The notes under the pieces: model-generated
Databases searched by the model: none
Told to the model about the DNA's origin: nothing
What the model saw: the letters and a program-made list of their open reading frames with translations, nothing else
Translations under genes and position numbers: made by a program
Shown here: one piece after another, positions 26,315 to 34,980 of the stretch
Position numbering within the stretch: the stretch's first letter is position 1
How the letters are laid out: the number at the start of each line of letters is the position of its first letter
Source of the DNA: Actinoplanes philippinensis
Lineage (GTDB): Bacteria; Actinomycetota; Actinomycetes; Mycobacteriales; Micromonosporaceae
DNA length: 64,000 nt
Assembly (NCBI RefSeq): GCF_900113015.1
Contig: NZ_FONV01000007.1
Location: 434,001 to 498,000, forward strand
Direction of reading: 5' to 3'

Positions 26315-27655
26315 TTAGGCGGCGTAATAGCCGTCGGCGACGGTCAGCGCCTCGTCGATGATCGCGAGGCCCTCGCGCAGATCCCCGGCCGTGATCGTGC
26401 ACGGCGGAACCACGTGCAGCCGGTTGAAGTGAACGAACGGCCACAGGCCCCGTTCCTTGCAGGCCGCGGCGACCGCGTTCATCGGCGCGGCCGCGGCACC
26501 GGCGGCGTTGAACGGTACCAAAGGCGCTTTGGACTCCCGATCGGTGACCAACTCGACGGCCCAGAACACGCCGAGGCCGCGAATGTCGCCGACGCTCGGG
26601 TGCTTTTCCGACATCTCTTTCAAAAAGGGCGCGATGATGTCGTCCCCGAGCGCGCGGGCGTGCTCGACGATCCCCTCCTCCTTGAAGATCTGCATGCTCG
26701 CCACCGCCGAGGCGCAGGCCAGCGGATGCCCGGAGTAGGTGAGGCCGCCCGGGAACGGACGCTCGCGGAACGTCTCGGCGATCGCGTCGGAGATCACCAC
26801 GCCACCCAGCGGCAGGTAGCCGGAGTTGACGCCCTTGGCGAAGGTGATCAGGTCGGGGGCGACACCCCAGCGGTCGACCGCGAACCACTCGCCGCACCGA
26901 CCGAAGCCCGCCATCACCTCGTCGGCGATGAAGACGATGCCGAACTCGTCGCAGATCTCCCGCACCCCGGCCAGATAGCCGGGCGGCGGCACCAGGATGC
27001 CGTTGGTGCCGACCACGGTCTCCAGCAGGATCGCGGCGATCGTGGCCGGGCCCTCGAAGACGATCGTGTCGCGCAGGTGCCGCAGAGCCCGCTGCCCCTC
27101 CTCGTGCTCGTCCTTCGAGAAGAACGGCGACCGATAGGGGTACGGCCCCCAGAAGTGCACGACACCGACGGCGACCGGCTCGTTCGGCCAGCGGCGCGGG
27201 TCCCCGGTCGCGGTGATCGCGGTGGCCGTCGAGCCGTGGTAACTGCGGTAGGTCGACAGCACCTTGTGCCGGCCGGTGTGCAGCCGGGCCATCCGGATCG
27301 CGTTCTCGTTGGCCTCGGCGCCGCCGTTGGTGAAGAACACCTTGTTCAGGTTCGGCGGGGCGAGCTCGGCGATCATCCGGGCCGCCTCGCCGCGCTTGTC
27401 GTTGGCGAAGGCCGGCTGGATGGTGGCCAGTTTGCCGGCCTGCTCCTGGATGGCGGCGATCAGGCGCGGGTGCTGGTGCCCGATGTTGATGTTGACGAGC
27501 TGGGACGAGAAGTCCAGATACTTCTTACCGCTGTAGTCCCAGAAATGGCTGCCCAGCGCCCTCTCGATGGGCAGCGGGTCGATCAGGCCCTGCGCGGACC
27601 AGGAGTGGAAGACGTGCGCGCGGTCGTCGGCGCGCACCTGCGATTCAGTGCTCAC
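26315..27655 (-). CDS. Class III aminotransferase, likely beta-alanine/omega-amine type
   Basis: 446-aa PLP enzyme with NGGAEANENAIRMAR, YRSYHGSTATAITATGDPRRWPNE, ADEVMAGFGRCGEWFA and Schiff-base Lys274 in TFAKGVNSGYLPLGG. The GTG start (STESQVRADDRAHV) has GAGG overlapping the mmsA stop; longer readings run back into mmsA. Ten bases separate it from mmsA. With MmsA it would convert beta-alanine to malonate semialdehyde and then acetyl-CoA, which suits breakdown of spermidine/spermine-derived beta-alanine. The substrate is inferred. Confidence 0.87.
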   Translation of the reverse strand: MSTESQVRADDRAHVFHSWSAQGLIDPLPIERALGSHFWDYSGKKYLDFSSQLVNINIGHQHPRLIAAIQEQAGKLATIQPAFANDKRGEAARMIAELAPPNLNKVFFTNGGAEANENAIRMARLHTGRHKVLSTYRSYHGSTATAITATGDPRRWPNEPVAVGVVHFWGPYPYRSPFFSKDEHEEGQRALRHLRDTIVFEGPATIAAILLETVVGTNGILVPPPGYLAGVREICDEFGIVFIADEVMAGFGRCGEWFAVDRWGVAPDLITFAKGVNSGYLPLGGVVISDAIAETFRERPFPGGLTYSGHPLACASAVASMQIFKEEGIVEHARALGDDIIAPFLKEMSEKHPSVGDIRGLGVFWAVELVTDRESKAPLVPFNAAGAAAAPMNAVAAACKERGLWPFVHFNRLHVVPPCTITAGDLREGLAIIDEALTVADGYYAA

Positions 27656-27665
27656 GGGATCATCC

Positions 27666-29153
27666 TCAACGAGTCTGCGGGAAGCCGAGGTCGATCGACG
27701 AGGTTCCCGGGTCGGGCCAGCGGGACGTGACGACCTTGCTGCGGGTGAAGAAGTGGATGCCGTCCGGGCCGTACATGTGGGTGTCGCCGAACAGCGACGC
27801 CTTCCAGCCACCGAACGAGTAGTAGGCCACCGGCACCGGGATCGGCACGTTGACGCCCACCATGCCCGCGTTGACGTCGAACTGGAACTGCCGGGCCGCG
27901 CCGCCGTCCCGGGTGAAGATGGCGGTGCCGTTGCCGTACTCGTTGTTGTTGATCAGCTCCAGGGCCTCGGCGTACGTGTCGACGCGGACCACGCTCAGCA
28001 CCGGGCCGAAGATCTCGTCGGTGTAGACGATCATTTCCGGGGTGACGTTGTCGAGCAGCGTGGCGCCCAGGAAGAAGCCCTCCGTCGGCAGGTCGCCGGT
28101 CCGGCCGTCGGCGACCACCGTGGCGCCCTGGGTGACCCCGGCCTCGATGTAGCCGGCCACCTTGTCCCGGTGCTGGGCGCTGATCAGCGGGCCCATCTCG
28201 GAGGCGGGGTCGGTGCCGTCGCCGATCTTGATCTTGGGGAGCCGGGCGGCGATCGCCTCGACCAGCGGGTCGGCGATCTCGCCCACCGCCACCACCACGG
28301 AGATCGCCATGCAGCGCTCGCCGGCCGCGCCGTAACCCGCGCTGATCGCCGCGTCGGCCGCCGCGTCGAGCTCGGCGTCGGGCAGCACGATCATGTGGTT
28401 CTTCGCGCCGCCGAGCGCCTGCACGCGCTTGCCGTGCGCGGTGCCGGTCTCGTAGATGTACTTGGCGATCGGGGTCGAGCCGACGAAGCTGACCGCCGCG
28501 ATGTCCGGATGCGTCAGGATCGCGTCGACCGCCTCCTTGTCGCCGTTGACGACGGTGAAGACGCCGTCCGGCAGGCCCGCCTCCTTCCACAGCGTCGCCA
28601 GCCAGAGCGCGGCCGACGGATCCTTCTCGCTGGGCTTGAGCACGAACGCGTTGCCCGAGGCGATCGCCGTCGCGCACATCCACAGCGGCACCATCGCCGG
28701 GAAGTTGAACGGCGTGATGCCGGCGACCACCCCGAGCGGCTGACGGATCGAGTAGACGTCGACGCCGGTGGCGGCCTGCTCGGAGAAGCTGCCCTTCATC
28801 AGGTGCGGGATGCCGGTGGCGAACTCCACGTTCTCCAGGCCGCGGGCCACCTCGCCGGCCGCGTCGGCGAGGACCTTGCCGTGCTCGCGGGTGACGATCG
28901 CGGCGATCTCCCCGGTGCGCGAGGCGAGCAGCTCACGGAACTTGAACAGGACCGCGGAACGCTTCGAGAGCGACGCCTCCCGCCAGCCCCGGGCCGCCGC
29001 CTTCGCGTTCTTCACGGCCGCGTCGAGCTCCGCGGCGCTCGCCAGATCGACCGAGGCGATCTGCTCGCCGGTGGCGGGGTTGAAGACCGGGCCGACACGG
29101 CCCGAGGTGCCGGCGGTCTCGGCGCCGCCGATCCAGTGCGCGATGTGATTCAT
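27666..29153 (-). CDS. mmsA: (Methyl)malonate-semialdehyde dehydrogenase, CoA-acylating
   Basis: 495-aa aldehyde dehydrogenase of the MmsA/IolA branch: catalytic Cys in GERCMAISVVVAVG, TPFNFPAMVPLWM, and LGGAKNHMIVLPDAEL where ordinary ALDHs have the general-base LELGGK (no Glu), the hallmark of the CoA-dependent group. It produces acetyl- or propionyl-CoA with release of CO2. It is the first gene of the minus-strand run; CATAAT eight bases before its ATG may start a leaderless mRNA. Its promoter region is shared with the divergent MocR gene. Confidence 0.93.
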   Translation of the reverse strand: MNHIAHWIGGAETAGTSGRVGPVFNPATGEQIASVDLASAAELDAAVKNAKAAARGWREASLSKRSAVLFKFRELLASRTGEIAAIVTREHGKVLADAAGEVARGLENVEFATGIPHLMKGSFSEQAATGVDVYSIRQPLGVVAGITPFNFPAMVPLWMCATAIASGNAFVLKPSEKDPSAALWLATLWKEAGLPDGVFTVVNGDKEAVDAILTHPDIAAVSFVGSTPIAKYIYETGTAHGKRVQALGGAKNHMIVLPDAELDAAADAAISAGYGAAGERCMAISVVVAVGEIADPLVEAIAARLPKIKIGDGTDPASEMGPLISAQHRDKVAGYIEAGVTQGATVVADGRTGDLPTEGFFLGATLLDNVTPEMIVYTDEIFGPVLSVVRVDTYAEALELINNNEYGNGTAIFTRDGGAARQFQFDVNAGMVGVNVPIPVPVAYYSFGGWKASLFGDTHMYGPDGIHFFTRSKVVTSRWPDPGTSSIDLGFPQTR

Positions 29154-29161
29154 GCGTCGAG

Positions 29162-29213
29162 ATTATGTGACGCCCCTAGACCGAACAATGACTCGATTGT
29201 ACTGTCACATAAT
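29162..29213. promoter_or_regulatory. Perfect 10-bp inverted repeat between mmsA and the MocR gene
   Basis: ATTATGTGAC (29162-29171) and GTCACATAAT (29204-29213) are exact reverse complements with centres 42 bp apart, about four helical turns. They overlap the presumed -10 of mmsA and the start codon of the MocR gene, which fits an autoregulated divergent promoter bound by a dimeric GntR/MocR protein. Confidence 0.65.
29200..29205 (+). promoter_or_regulatory. Leaderless -10 element TACTGT of the MocR gene
   Basis: TACTGT lies exactly six bases before the ATG at 29212, between the two arms of the inverted repeat; no ribosome site is present. Confidence 0.45.
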
Positions 29214-30546
29214 GTTTTACCAGGCCGTCACGGACCGGCTGTCGGTTGCCAGCGCTCGCGGACTGGCCGAAGCGGTCAGCCGCGCGGTCGGCGACGGCGC
29301 CCTCGCGGGCGGCCTCAAGCTCCCGCCGGTGCGCTCGGTCGCCACCGAGCTGCAGCTCTCCCCCAGCACCGTCAACGCCGCGTGGCAGCTCCTGCGGCGG
29401 GCCGGGACCATCCGCACCGACGGGCGGCGGGGCACCGTGGTCGCCACCCCCGGCGCCGGCGGCCCCGGTCGTTATCGGGCAGCCCTGCGGCGGACGTCCG
29501 GTTTCGCGCTGGACCTCTCCACCGGGGTGCCCGACCCCGCGCTGCTGCCGCCGCTGCCCGGGCTGCACGGCCTCTCCCCCGCCCCGAGCAGCTACCTCGA
29601 CGAGCCGGTGCTGCCCGAGCTGGGGGCGCTGCTGCGAGGGCGGTGGCCGTACCCCGCCGAACGCCTGGCGATCTTCGACGGAGCGATGGACGCGGTCGAC
29701 CACGTCGCCACCGCCCTGCTGCGCCTCGGTGACCTCGCGCTCGTCGAGAACCCGTGCTTCCCGCCCCTGCTCGACCTGCTCGAAACGCTCGGTGTACGGG
29801 TCGCCGGGGTGGCCACCGACGCCCACGGCATGATCCCCGACCGGCTCGCCGCCGCCCTCACCCGCCGGCCCGCCGCCGTCTTCCTCCAGCCGCGCGCCCT
29901 CAACCCCACCGGCGCGTCGTGGTCACCGTCGCGGTCCGCCGCCCTCGCCGCGGTGCTCGGTCAAACGCCGCAGGTGTACGTGGTGGAGGACGACTCGGCC
30001 GGCGACCTCTCCTCCGGGCCGCCGCTGTCGGTCGGCGCACACCTCCCCCGGCAGACCGTCCACGTGCGCAGTTTCTCCAAGTCGCACGGCCCCGACCTGC
30101 GGCTCGCCGCGATCAGCGGCCCCGCCACGGTCCTCGACCCGATCCTGGAGCGGCGGCTGCTCGGCCAGGGCTGGACCAGCCGCCTCCTGCAGCACCTGCT
30201 GCTCACCCTCCTCACCGACCCGTCCTCGATCGCCGCGGTCGCCGCCGCCCGCGACGAGTACGCCCGCCGCCGCCGGATGATCACTTCCGGTCTCGCGGCG
30301 GCGGGGATCACGCTGCCGCCCGGCGAGGGCCTCAATCTCTGGCTGCCGGTCGCCGACGAACAGGCCGCCCTGCTCAGCCTGGCCAGCGCCGGCATCGGGG
30401 CGGCGGCGGGGACCGCCTTCACGGTCGGGGCGGCCGCCGAGCCCCACCTGCGGGTGACCGTCGGGCTGGTCGCCACCGGCCACGCGGAGGTGGCCGAGCG
30501 CCTGGCCACGGCCGCGCGGGCCGCCACCCAGCCCGTCCCCCGTTGA
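29212..30546 (+). CDS. MocR-type regulator (GntR HTH fused to aminotransferase fold)
   Basis: 444 aa. N-terminal GntR winged helix (about residues 8-75; LPPVRSVATELQLSPSTVNAAWQLLRRAG), then a fold-type I aminotransferase domain that binds PLP as effector. Schiff-base Lys290 is in VRSFSKSHGPDLRL. MocR proteins sense amines or amino acids through PLP adducts. Divergence from mmsA and the polyamine operon points to control of those genes. The ATG at 29212 is chosen for its leaderless -10; upstream in-frame starts fall inside the inverted repeat region. Confidence 0.88.
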   Translation: MFYQAVTDRLSVASARGLAEAVSRAVGDGALAGGLKLPPVRSVATELQLSPSTVNAAWQLLRRAGTIRTDGRRGTVVATPGAGGPGRYRAALRRTSGFALDLSTGVPDPALLPPLPGLHGLSPAPSSYLDEPVLPELGALLRGRWPYPAERLAIFDGAMDAVDHVATALLRLGDLALVENPCFPPLLDLLETLGVRVAGVATDAHGMIPDRLAAALTRRPAAVFLQPRALNPTGASWSPSRSAALAAVLGQTPQVYVVEDDSAGDLSSGPPLSVGAHLPRQTVHVRSFSKSHGPDLRLAAISGPATVLDPILERRLLGQGWTSRLLQHLLLTLLTDPSSIAAVAAARDEYARRRRMITSGLAAAGITLPPGEGLNLWLPVADEQAALLSLASAGIGAAAGTAFTVGAAAEPHLRVTVGLVATGHAEVAERLATAARAATQPVPR

Positions 30547-30593
30547 CGCATCACGACTTGCTTCATGCCAGGTAGGCGTGCGACCATGCCGGT

Positions 30594-31181
30594 ATGAGCG
30601 CATGCGATAGTCCGTCCTCCCTCGGCGACCACATGGGCCCCTGGACCGAGGAGGAGTTCCTCGCGCTCGGTGAGACGAACCATCGGATCGAGTTGTTCGA
30701 CGGGAGCCTCTGGGTGACGCCACGACCGAACGCACCGCATCAGCAGATCAGCGTTCGGCTGGCCGCCGGCCTCCTGCCCGGGGCCGACGCTGCCCGCCTC
30801 TGGATCCTCGCCGACATGAACGTCCGGCTGGCGGCCGGAACGGTGACGAGACCCGATCTCATCATTGCCCGCGGTCCACGAGTGGTGACGATGGTGGACG
30901 CTTCCGATGTCCTGCTCGCTTGCGAGATCGCCTCGCCGAGCAACACCACGACGGACCGCGTGCTGAAGAAGGAGCTTTACGCCGCCGCGAAGATCGGGTG
31001 GTACCTACTCGTCGAGCCGGAGATGACCACATACGAGTCGGTCACCCTGCATCTCTTCCGCCTGGGGCCTGACGGCTACACGACCTATGCGGTGGCCGAA
31101 GGCGACGAGACCCTGATCATCGACGATCCCTTCCCGGCGTCGATCAGCGGAAACCGCCTGCTCGGCATCCACCGGTCCTGA
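30594..31181 (+). CDS. Uma2 (DUF820) family putative nuclease
   Basis: 195 aa, restriction-endonuclease-like PD-(D/E)XK fold. Expected core residues are visible: Glu of RIELFDGSLWVTP, Asp in TRPDLIIARGP and CEIASPSNTTTDRVLKKELYAAAKIGWYLLVEP with Glu and Lys. These proteins are abundant in actinomycetes and cyanobacteria, often in many copies; their function is unproven. A stand-alone gene, 47 bp after the MocR gene. The start has no clear ribosome site (GACCAT six bases upstream may be a -10). Confidence 0.85.
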   Translation: MSACDSPSSLGDHMGPWTEEEFLALGETNHRIELFDGSLWVTPRPNAPHQQISVRLAAGLLPGADAARLWILADMNVRLAAGTVTRPDLIIARGPRVVTMVDASDVLLACEIASPSNTTTDRVLKKELYAAAKIGWYLLVEPEMTTYESVTLHLFRLGPDGYTTYAVAEGDETLIIDDPFPASISGNRLLGIHRS

Positions 31182-31244
31182 CTCCGGCGGCCCACGACCG
31201 ACCCTGCACCCCTGGCCCCGCCCCCCGGCCGTCGGCGCGGGTGG

Positions 31245-34200
31245 TCAGCTCTTCGCCGGGACGAAGCTGTCGAAGACCAGCTGGAGATCGTCGCGGGAGT
31301 CGTTCCACTCGGAGTCCGGGGTCTGCCAGTAGATGCCGTAGGCCTTGTCGTCCGCCACCACCGTGCCGCGGTTGTTGACGTGCCGGCGCACACCGTCGCG
31401 CATGAAGGTGAACTCCCAGTCGGCGGCCTTGATGAAGTAGTCCACCGCCTCGATGTGCACCTCCCGGTAGTCCGGGAAGTCACCACCCGCGACACGATTG
31501 TCGGCCTGGGTGCGCCAGTCCTTCACCGGGTTCGACTTCGGCTGGTCGGTCTGGTCGATGCCGAGGATCTTCCCGTCTCCCCGGAAGTACACCATCGTCC
31601 CTTCCTTGGACCGTTTCCAGCCCGCCGGGACGTACAGCGAGAACCCGGTCCGGTCCGTGTACTCGACCCACCCGGCCGGAAGCTGCGGCCGGGCGCCCTG
31701 ACCGCCGTCCCCGTCCCCGTCGCCGTCGCCGCTTCCGCTCTCGGCCGGACTCGGACTGGCCGGCGGCGGAGCTTGCGCCGCATCGCCCCCCGCCGACGCC
31801 GACGGGCCGGGCGAGGCCGACACGGTCGCACCGGCGCCCGGTGCCGCGGCCGACGGTGCCGGCTGGGCCTCCGGAGTGTCCGAACGCCCGGTCAGCGCCC
31901 ACACACCTCCGGCCGCGAGAACCACCGCGAGCACCGCCGCCACCACCACGATCAGCCGACGCCTGCGGTGATCGATTCCGGTCACACGCGGTTCGACTCG
32001 CCCCCGCCCAATCGCCGGCCCCACGCGGGTGTCCGCCAGTGGCGGCTCCACCACCGGCGAGCCATCCGATCCATCCGGCGCGCGCTGCCCCGGCTCCAGG
32101 CTCGCGGCCCTTCCCGGCCCGGCCTCGGACTTGTCAGCGACCGGTCCGGCGCCCGAAGCAGCCAACGCGACCTCCGACTCTCCGCGCGGCGACGCATCCG
32201 GCGCGGTTCCTAGGCCCGCCTCCGCCTCGAGCGAGTCCTTGCCGCCACCGGCCGTCTCCGATCCCTCGGCCTCGCCGCCGTCCCCAGCCACGATTCGCGA
32301 ATCGGACGAGTCACCGCCAGATCCGCCGACAGCCGCCCCCAGCACGACGCGATCGGACGAGTCACCGCCAGGTCCGCCGACAGCCGCCCCCACCGCGCCG
32401 CGATCGGACGAGTCACCGCCGGGTCCGCCGACAGCCGCCCCCACCGCGCCGCCATCCGAACCCACGGCCGTGGCCGTGTCCGCCTTCGCATCCTCCGACT
32501 CCGCGGTGTCCACGGCCGCCGGCTGAGCTCTCACGTCATCCGCGTCTGCGGACTCCGCCTCCGTGCCATCTGCCGTGGCGGTTCCTGACCACTCAGCCTC
32601 CGCCGCGTCAGTAGCGACAGCCTCCGCCTTCGCGACCGCGGCACTCGCGGCGTCGGCCTCGGCGTCCCCTGCCGTTGTCCCCTCGGCCTTCGCAGCGCCC
32701 GGCTCTACTGTCTCCGCCGCGCGCGTCTTCGCAGCGTCAGCCTCAACGGACTCCGGCTTCGCAGCCTCGGTCCCCGCGACGTTCGCCCGGGCTGCCGCGG
32801 CCTCGACACCCTCGACACTCGCCGCCTCAGCCCTCGCCGAGCTCCCGCGCGCGACCCCCGCCTTCGCGGCCTCAGCCCCGACGGCCTCCGCCTTCGCGAC
32901 CTCCGCCTTCACGGCATCAGCCCCGACGGCCTCCGCCTTCGCGACCTCCGCCTTCACGGCATCAGCCCCGACAGCCTCCGCCTTCGCAACACCGGCCTCG
33001 ACGCCCGCCGCCTCAGCCGCCGCTTCTCCCGCCCGCGCAGCCCCGGCGTCCGCGGCGTCAGCCTCAACCGATTCGGGCTCTGCGGTCTCAGCCTTCGCAA
33101 CGTTCGCCTGCGCCGCCGTCGCCGCGATCTCTTCCGGCTTCGCTACCTCAGCCCTCGCACCACTCGCCGCCCCAGCCTTCGCCGCGTCCGACTTCGCGAC
33201 CGGCGCCTTCGCGTCGTCAGCGTCGACGGATTCCGACGTGGTCGCCTCAGCCTCGGCGGCGTCCGCCCGCGCTGCTGTCGCCCCGGCAGTCTCCGCCTTT
33301 GCCGCGTCTGCCGTCACGAGGTCAGCCCTCGCAGCATCCGCCTTGGCCGCCTCAGCCCTTTCAGCAGCCGCTTTCGCTGCTTCCGCCTTCGCCGTCCCCA
33401 CCTGCGCGGCCTTCGCCCTGGCCGCTTCCGCCCTGGCCGCTTCCGCCCTGGCCGCTTCCGCCCTGGCCGCTTCCGCCCTGGCCGCTTCCGCCCTCGCGGC
33501 CTCCGCCCTCGCGGCCACCGCACTCGCGGCCACCGCACTCGCGGCCACCGCCTCCGCGGCCTCCGCCCTCGCGGCCACCGCCTTCGCAGCCTCCGCCTCC
33601 GCGGCCTCCGCCCTCGCGGCCACCGCCTTCGCAGCCTCCGCCTCCGCGGCCTCCGCCCTCGCGGCCACCGCCCTCGCAGCCTCCGCCTCCGCGGCCTCCG
33701 CCCTCGCGGCCACCGCCTTCGCAGCCTCCGCCCTCGCGGCCTCCGCCCTCGCCGCTTGAGCGCTCGCGGCCCGCGGCTTCGGGCGCGGGACCTGAGCACG
33801 ACCGGAGGCGACGTCGGGGGCCGACGAGGGCGTACCCGTGGCGCCTTTGGAGCGGCTGCCGGAGCCGGCCGAGGGTTCGCCGGAGGACCGAGGACGCGGG
33901 ATCCGGAACACCGACGGGAGGCTTGCGGCGAACCCGGCCAGGCCCGAGGGTCTTGCTTGCTGGCCCGGCGGAGCTTCGCCGGAGGCGGTCAGGTCGGCGA
34001 GGATGGCCTGGGCCACGTTCTCGGCGTCCTCGGCACTGATCCGGGCGGCGGGATCCTTCTGGAGCAGGCCGTCGAGCAGCGGCCGCAGCACGCCCGCGTG
34101 GGTCGGCGGGTCCGGTTCCTCGGTGGCGAGGGCGGCGAGTGTCGCCATCGTCGAGCCGCGCTGGTAGGGCGAGCGGCCCTCGATCGCGGCGTACAGCGTG

Positions 34201-34799
34201 GCGCCCAGCGACCACAGGTCGGCCTCCAGGCCGCTCGGCGCTCCCTGCGCCCGCTCCGGCGCCATGAACTGCGGGGATCCGACCAGGATGTCGGAGCGGC
34301 TGATCACTCCGTCGTCGTCGACGGCCGCGATGCCGAAGTCGGTGAGCAGCACTCGGCCGTCGTCGGCGAGCAGCACGTTCGCCGGTTTCACGTCGCGGTG
34401 CTCGACGCCGAGACGGTGCGCGGTGCGCAACGCCCCGAGCAGTTCCAGGCCGATCCGGGCGACACGATACGGGTCGAGCCGTCCCTGTTCGGCGATCTCC
34501 TCACGGAGCGATCGGCTCGGCACGTACTCCATGACGATCCAGGTGCGGTCGTCGAGCTGCAATACGTCGTACACCTGAATGACGTTGGGGTGATTGATCC
34601 GCGCCGCCGCCCGGGCCTCTCGGAGTGTGCGCCGCGCCGACGCCCCGCCGTCCGTGCCGAGCTGCTGGTCGATCTCCTTGATCGCGACGTCCCGCTCGAG
34701 CGTCTCGTCACGGGCCAGGAACACCTGGCCCATTCCACCGCGGCCCAGGCTCGCGCCCAGCCGGTACCGTCCGGCGAGCAGCACGGGCGCATCAGGCAT
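31245..34799 (-). CDS. Membrane Ser/Thr protein kinase with giant alanine-rich repeat
   Basis: 1184 aa, PknB-like. Kinase domain at residues 10-265: glycine loop GRGGMG (19-24), Lys41 in AIKEI, catalytic Asp136 in EHRDVKPANVLL, then DFGIA. Residues about 346-753 are almost entirely Ala with Arg/Lys/Glu (AARAEAAEAEAAKAV units) and may form a long charged helix. About 780-836 holds three Gly-rich copies of GAVGAAVGGPGGDSSDR. One membrane segment (LIVVVAAVLAVVLAAGGVWAL, near 945-968) is followed by a Pro/Ser linker and an external domain (LPAGWVEYTDRTGFSLYVPAGW...) of the type seen after actinobacterial kinases. The ATG at 34799 is favoured by TATAAC seven bases upstream. Confidence 0.9.
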   Translation of the reverse strand: MPDAPVLLAGRYRLGASLGRGGMGQVFLARDETLERDVAIKEIDQQLGTDGGASARRTLREARAAARINHPNVIQVYDVLQLDDRTWIVMEYVPSRSLREEIAEQGRLDPYRVARIGLELLGALRTAHRLGVEHRDVKPANVLLADDGRVLLTDFGIAAVDDDGVISRSDILVGSPQFMAPERAQGAPSGLEADLWSLGATLYAAIEGRSPYQRGSTMATLAALATEEPDPPTHAGVLRPLLDGLLQKDPAARISAEDAENVAQAILADLTASGEAPPGQQARPSGLAGFAASLPSVFRIPRPRSSGEPSAGSGSRSKGATGTPSSAPDVASGRAQVPRPKPRAASAQAARAEAARAEAAKAVAARAEAAEAEAARAVAARAEAAEAEAAKAVAARAEAAEAEAAKAVAARAEAAEAVAASAVAASAVAARAEAARAEAARAEAARAEAARAEAARAEAARAKAAQVGTAKAEAAKAAAERAEAAKADAARADLVTADAAKAETAGATAARADAAEAEATTSESVDADDAKAPVAKSDAAKAGAASGARAEVAKPEEIAATAAQANVAKAETAEPESVEADAADAGAARAGEAAAEAAGVEAGVAKAEAVGADAVKAEVAKAEAVGADAVKAEVAKAEAVGAEAAKAGVARGSSARAEAASVEGVEAAAARANVAGTEAAKPESVEADAAKTRAAETVEPGAAKAEGTTAGDAEADAASAAVAKAEAVATDAAEAEWSGTATADGTEAESADADDVRAQPAAVDTAESEDAKADTATAVGSDGGAVGAAVGGPGGDSSDRGAVGAAVGGPGGDSSDRVVLGAAVGGSGGDSSDSRIVAGDGGEAEGSETAGGGKDSLEAEAGLGTAPDASPRGESEVALAASGAGPVADKSEAGPGRAASLEPGQRAPDGSDGSPVVEPPLADTRVGPAIGRGRVEPRVTGIDHRRRRLIVVVAAVLAVVLAAGGVWALTGRSDTPEAQPAPSAAAPGAGATVSASPGPSASAGGDAAQAPPPASPSPAESGSGDGDGDGDGGQGARPQLPAGWVEYTDRTGFSLYVPAGWKRSKEGTMVYFRGDGKILGIDQTDQPKSNPVKDWRTQADNRVAGGDFPDYREVHIEAVDYFIKAADWEFTFMRDGVRRHVNNRGTVVADDKAYGIYWQTPDSEWNDSRDDLQLVFDSFVPAKS
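32290..32470. repeat. About 60-bp repeats within the kinase gene (Gly-rich)
   Basis: Three near-identical units encode GAAVGGxGGDSSD stretches; the DNA units differ at only a few bases, indicating recent amplification. Confidence 0.75.
33415..33750. repeat. 15-bp and 45-bp tandem repeats within the kinase gene
   Basis: GCCCTGGCCGCTTCC occurs five times head to tail at 33415-33489. A 45-bp unit then recurs at 33571-33615, 33616-33660 and 33661-33705 (one mismatch), with a partial fourth. All lengths are multiples of three, so the kinase frame is kept. Related, more diverged units extend to about 32560. Confidence 0.9.
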
Positions 34800-34806
34800 G
34801 CGCACC

Positions 34807-34812
34807 GTTATA
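34807..34812 (-). promoter_or_regulatory. -10 element TATAAC of the kinase gene
   Basis: TATAAC seven bases before ATG 34799, with TTGATG 15 bp further upstream, indicates a leaderless start. The same bases also read GGGTAT preceded at 16 bp by GCTT, a weak sigma-B-like match. Confidence 0.45.
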
Positions 34813-34921
34813 CCCGTCGCGCGCACACATCAAGCGGACCCCTACTTGCACCAAGCCGCATAACGGGCATTCGCTGCCTCCGGACCTGCACTTACCGGAT
34901 TCGACGGCACCGGCGGCGGGC

Positions 34922-34946
34922 GATTAGTCAGGATTGGGGTGGGTAC
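34922..34946 (+). promoter_or_regulatory. Weak sigma-B-like promoter before the holin-like gene
   Basis: GATT, 15-bp spacer, GGGTAC, ending 34 bp before the ATG. It matches GNNT-N15-GGGTAY, but the -35 half carries little information. Confidence 0.3.
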
Positions 34947-34980
34947 GTCTCCAGAGACAACCGTGCAGGACGGAGGGATG

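Noticed and set aside
32563..33759. Plus-strand frame of Ser/Ala repeats opposite the kinase repeat
   Set aside because: Mirror of the alanine-rich repeat; no start signal, and the kinase frame continues into a membrane segment and a folded external domain.
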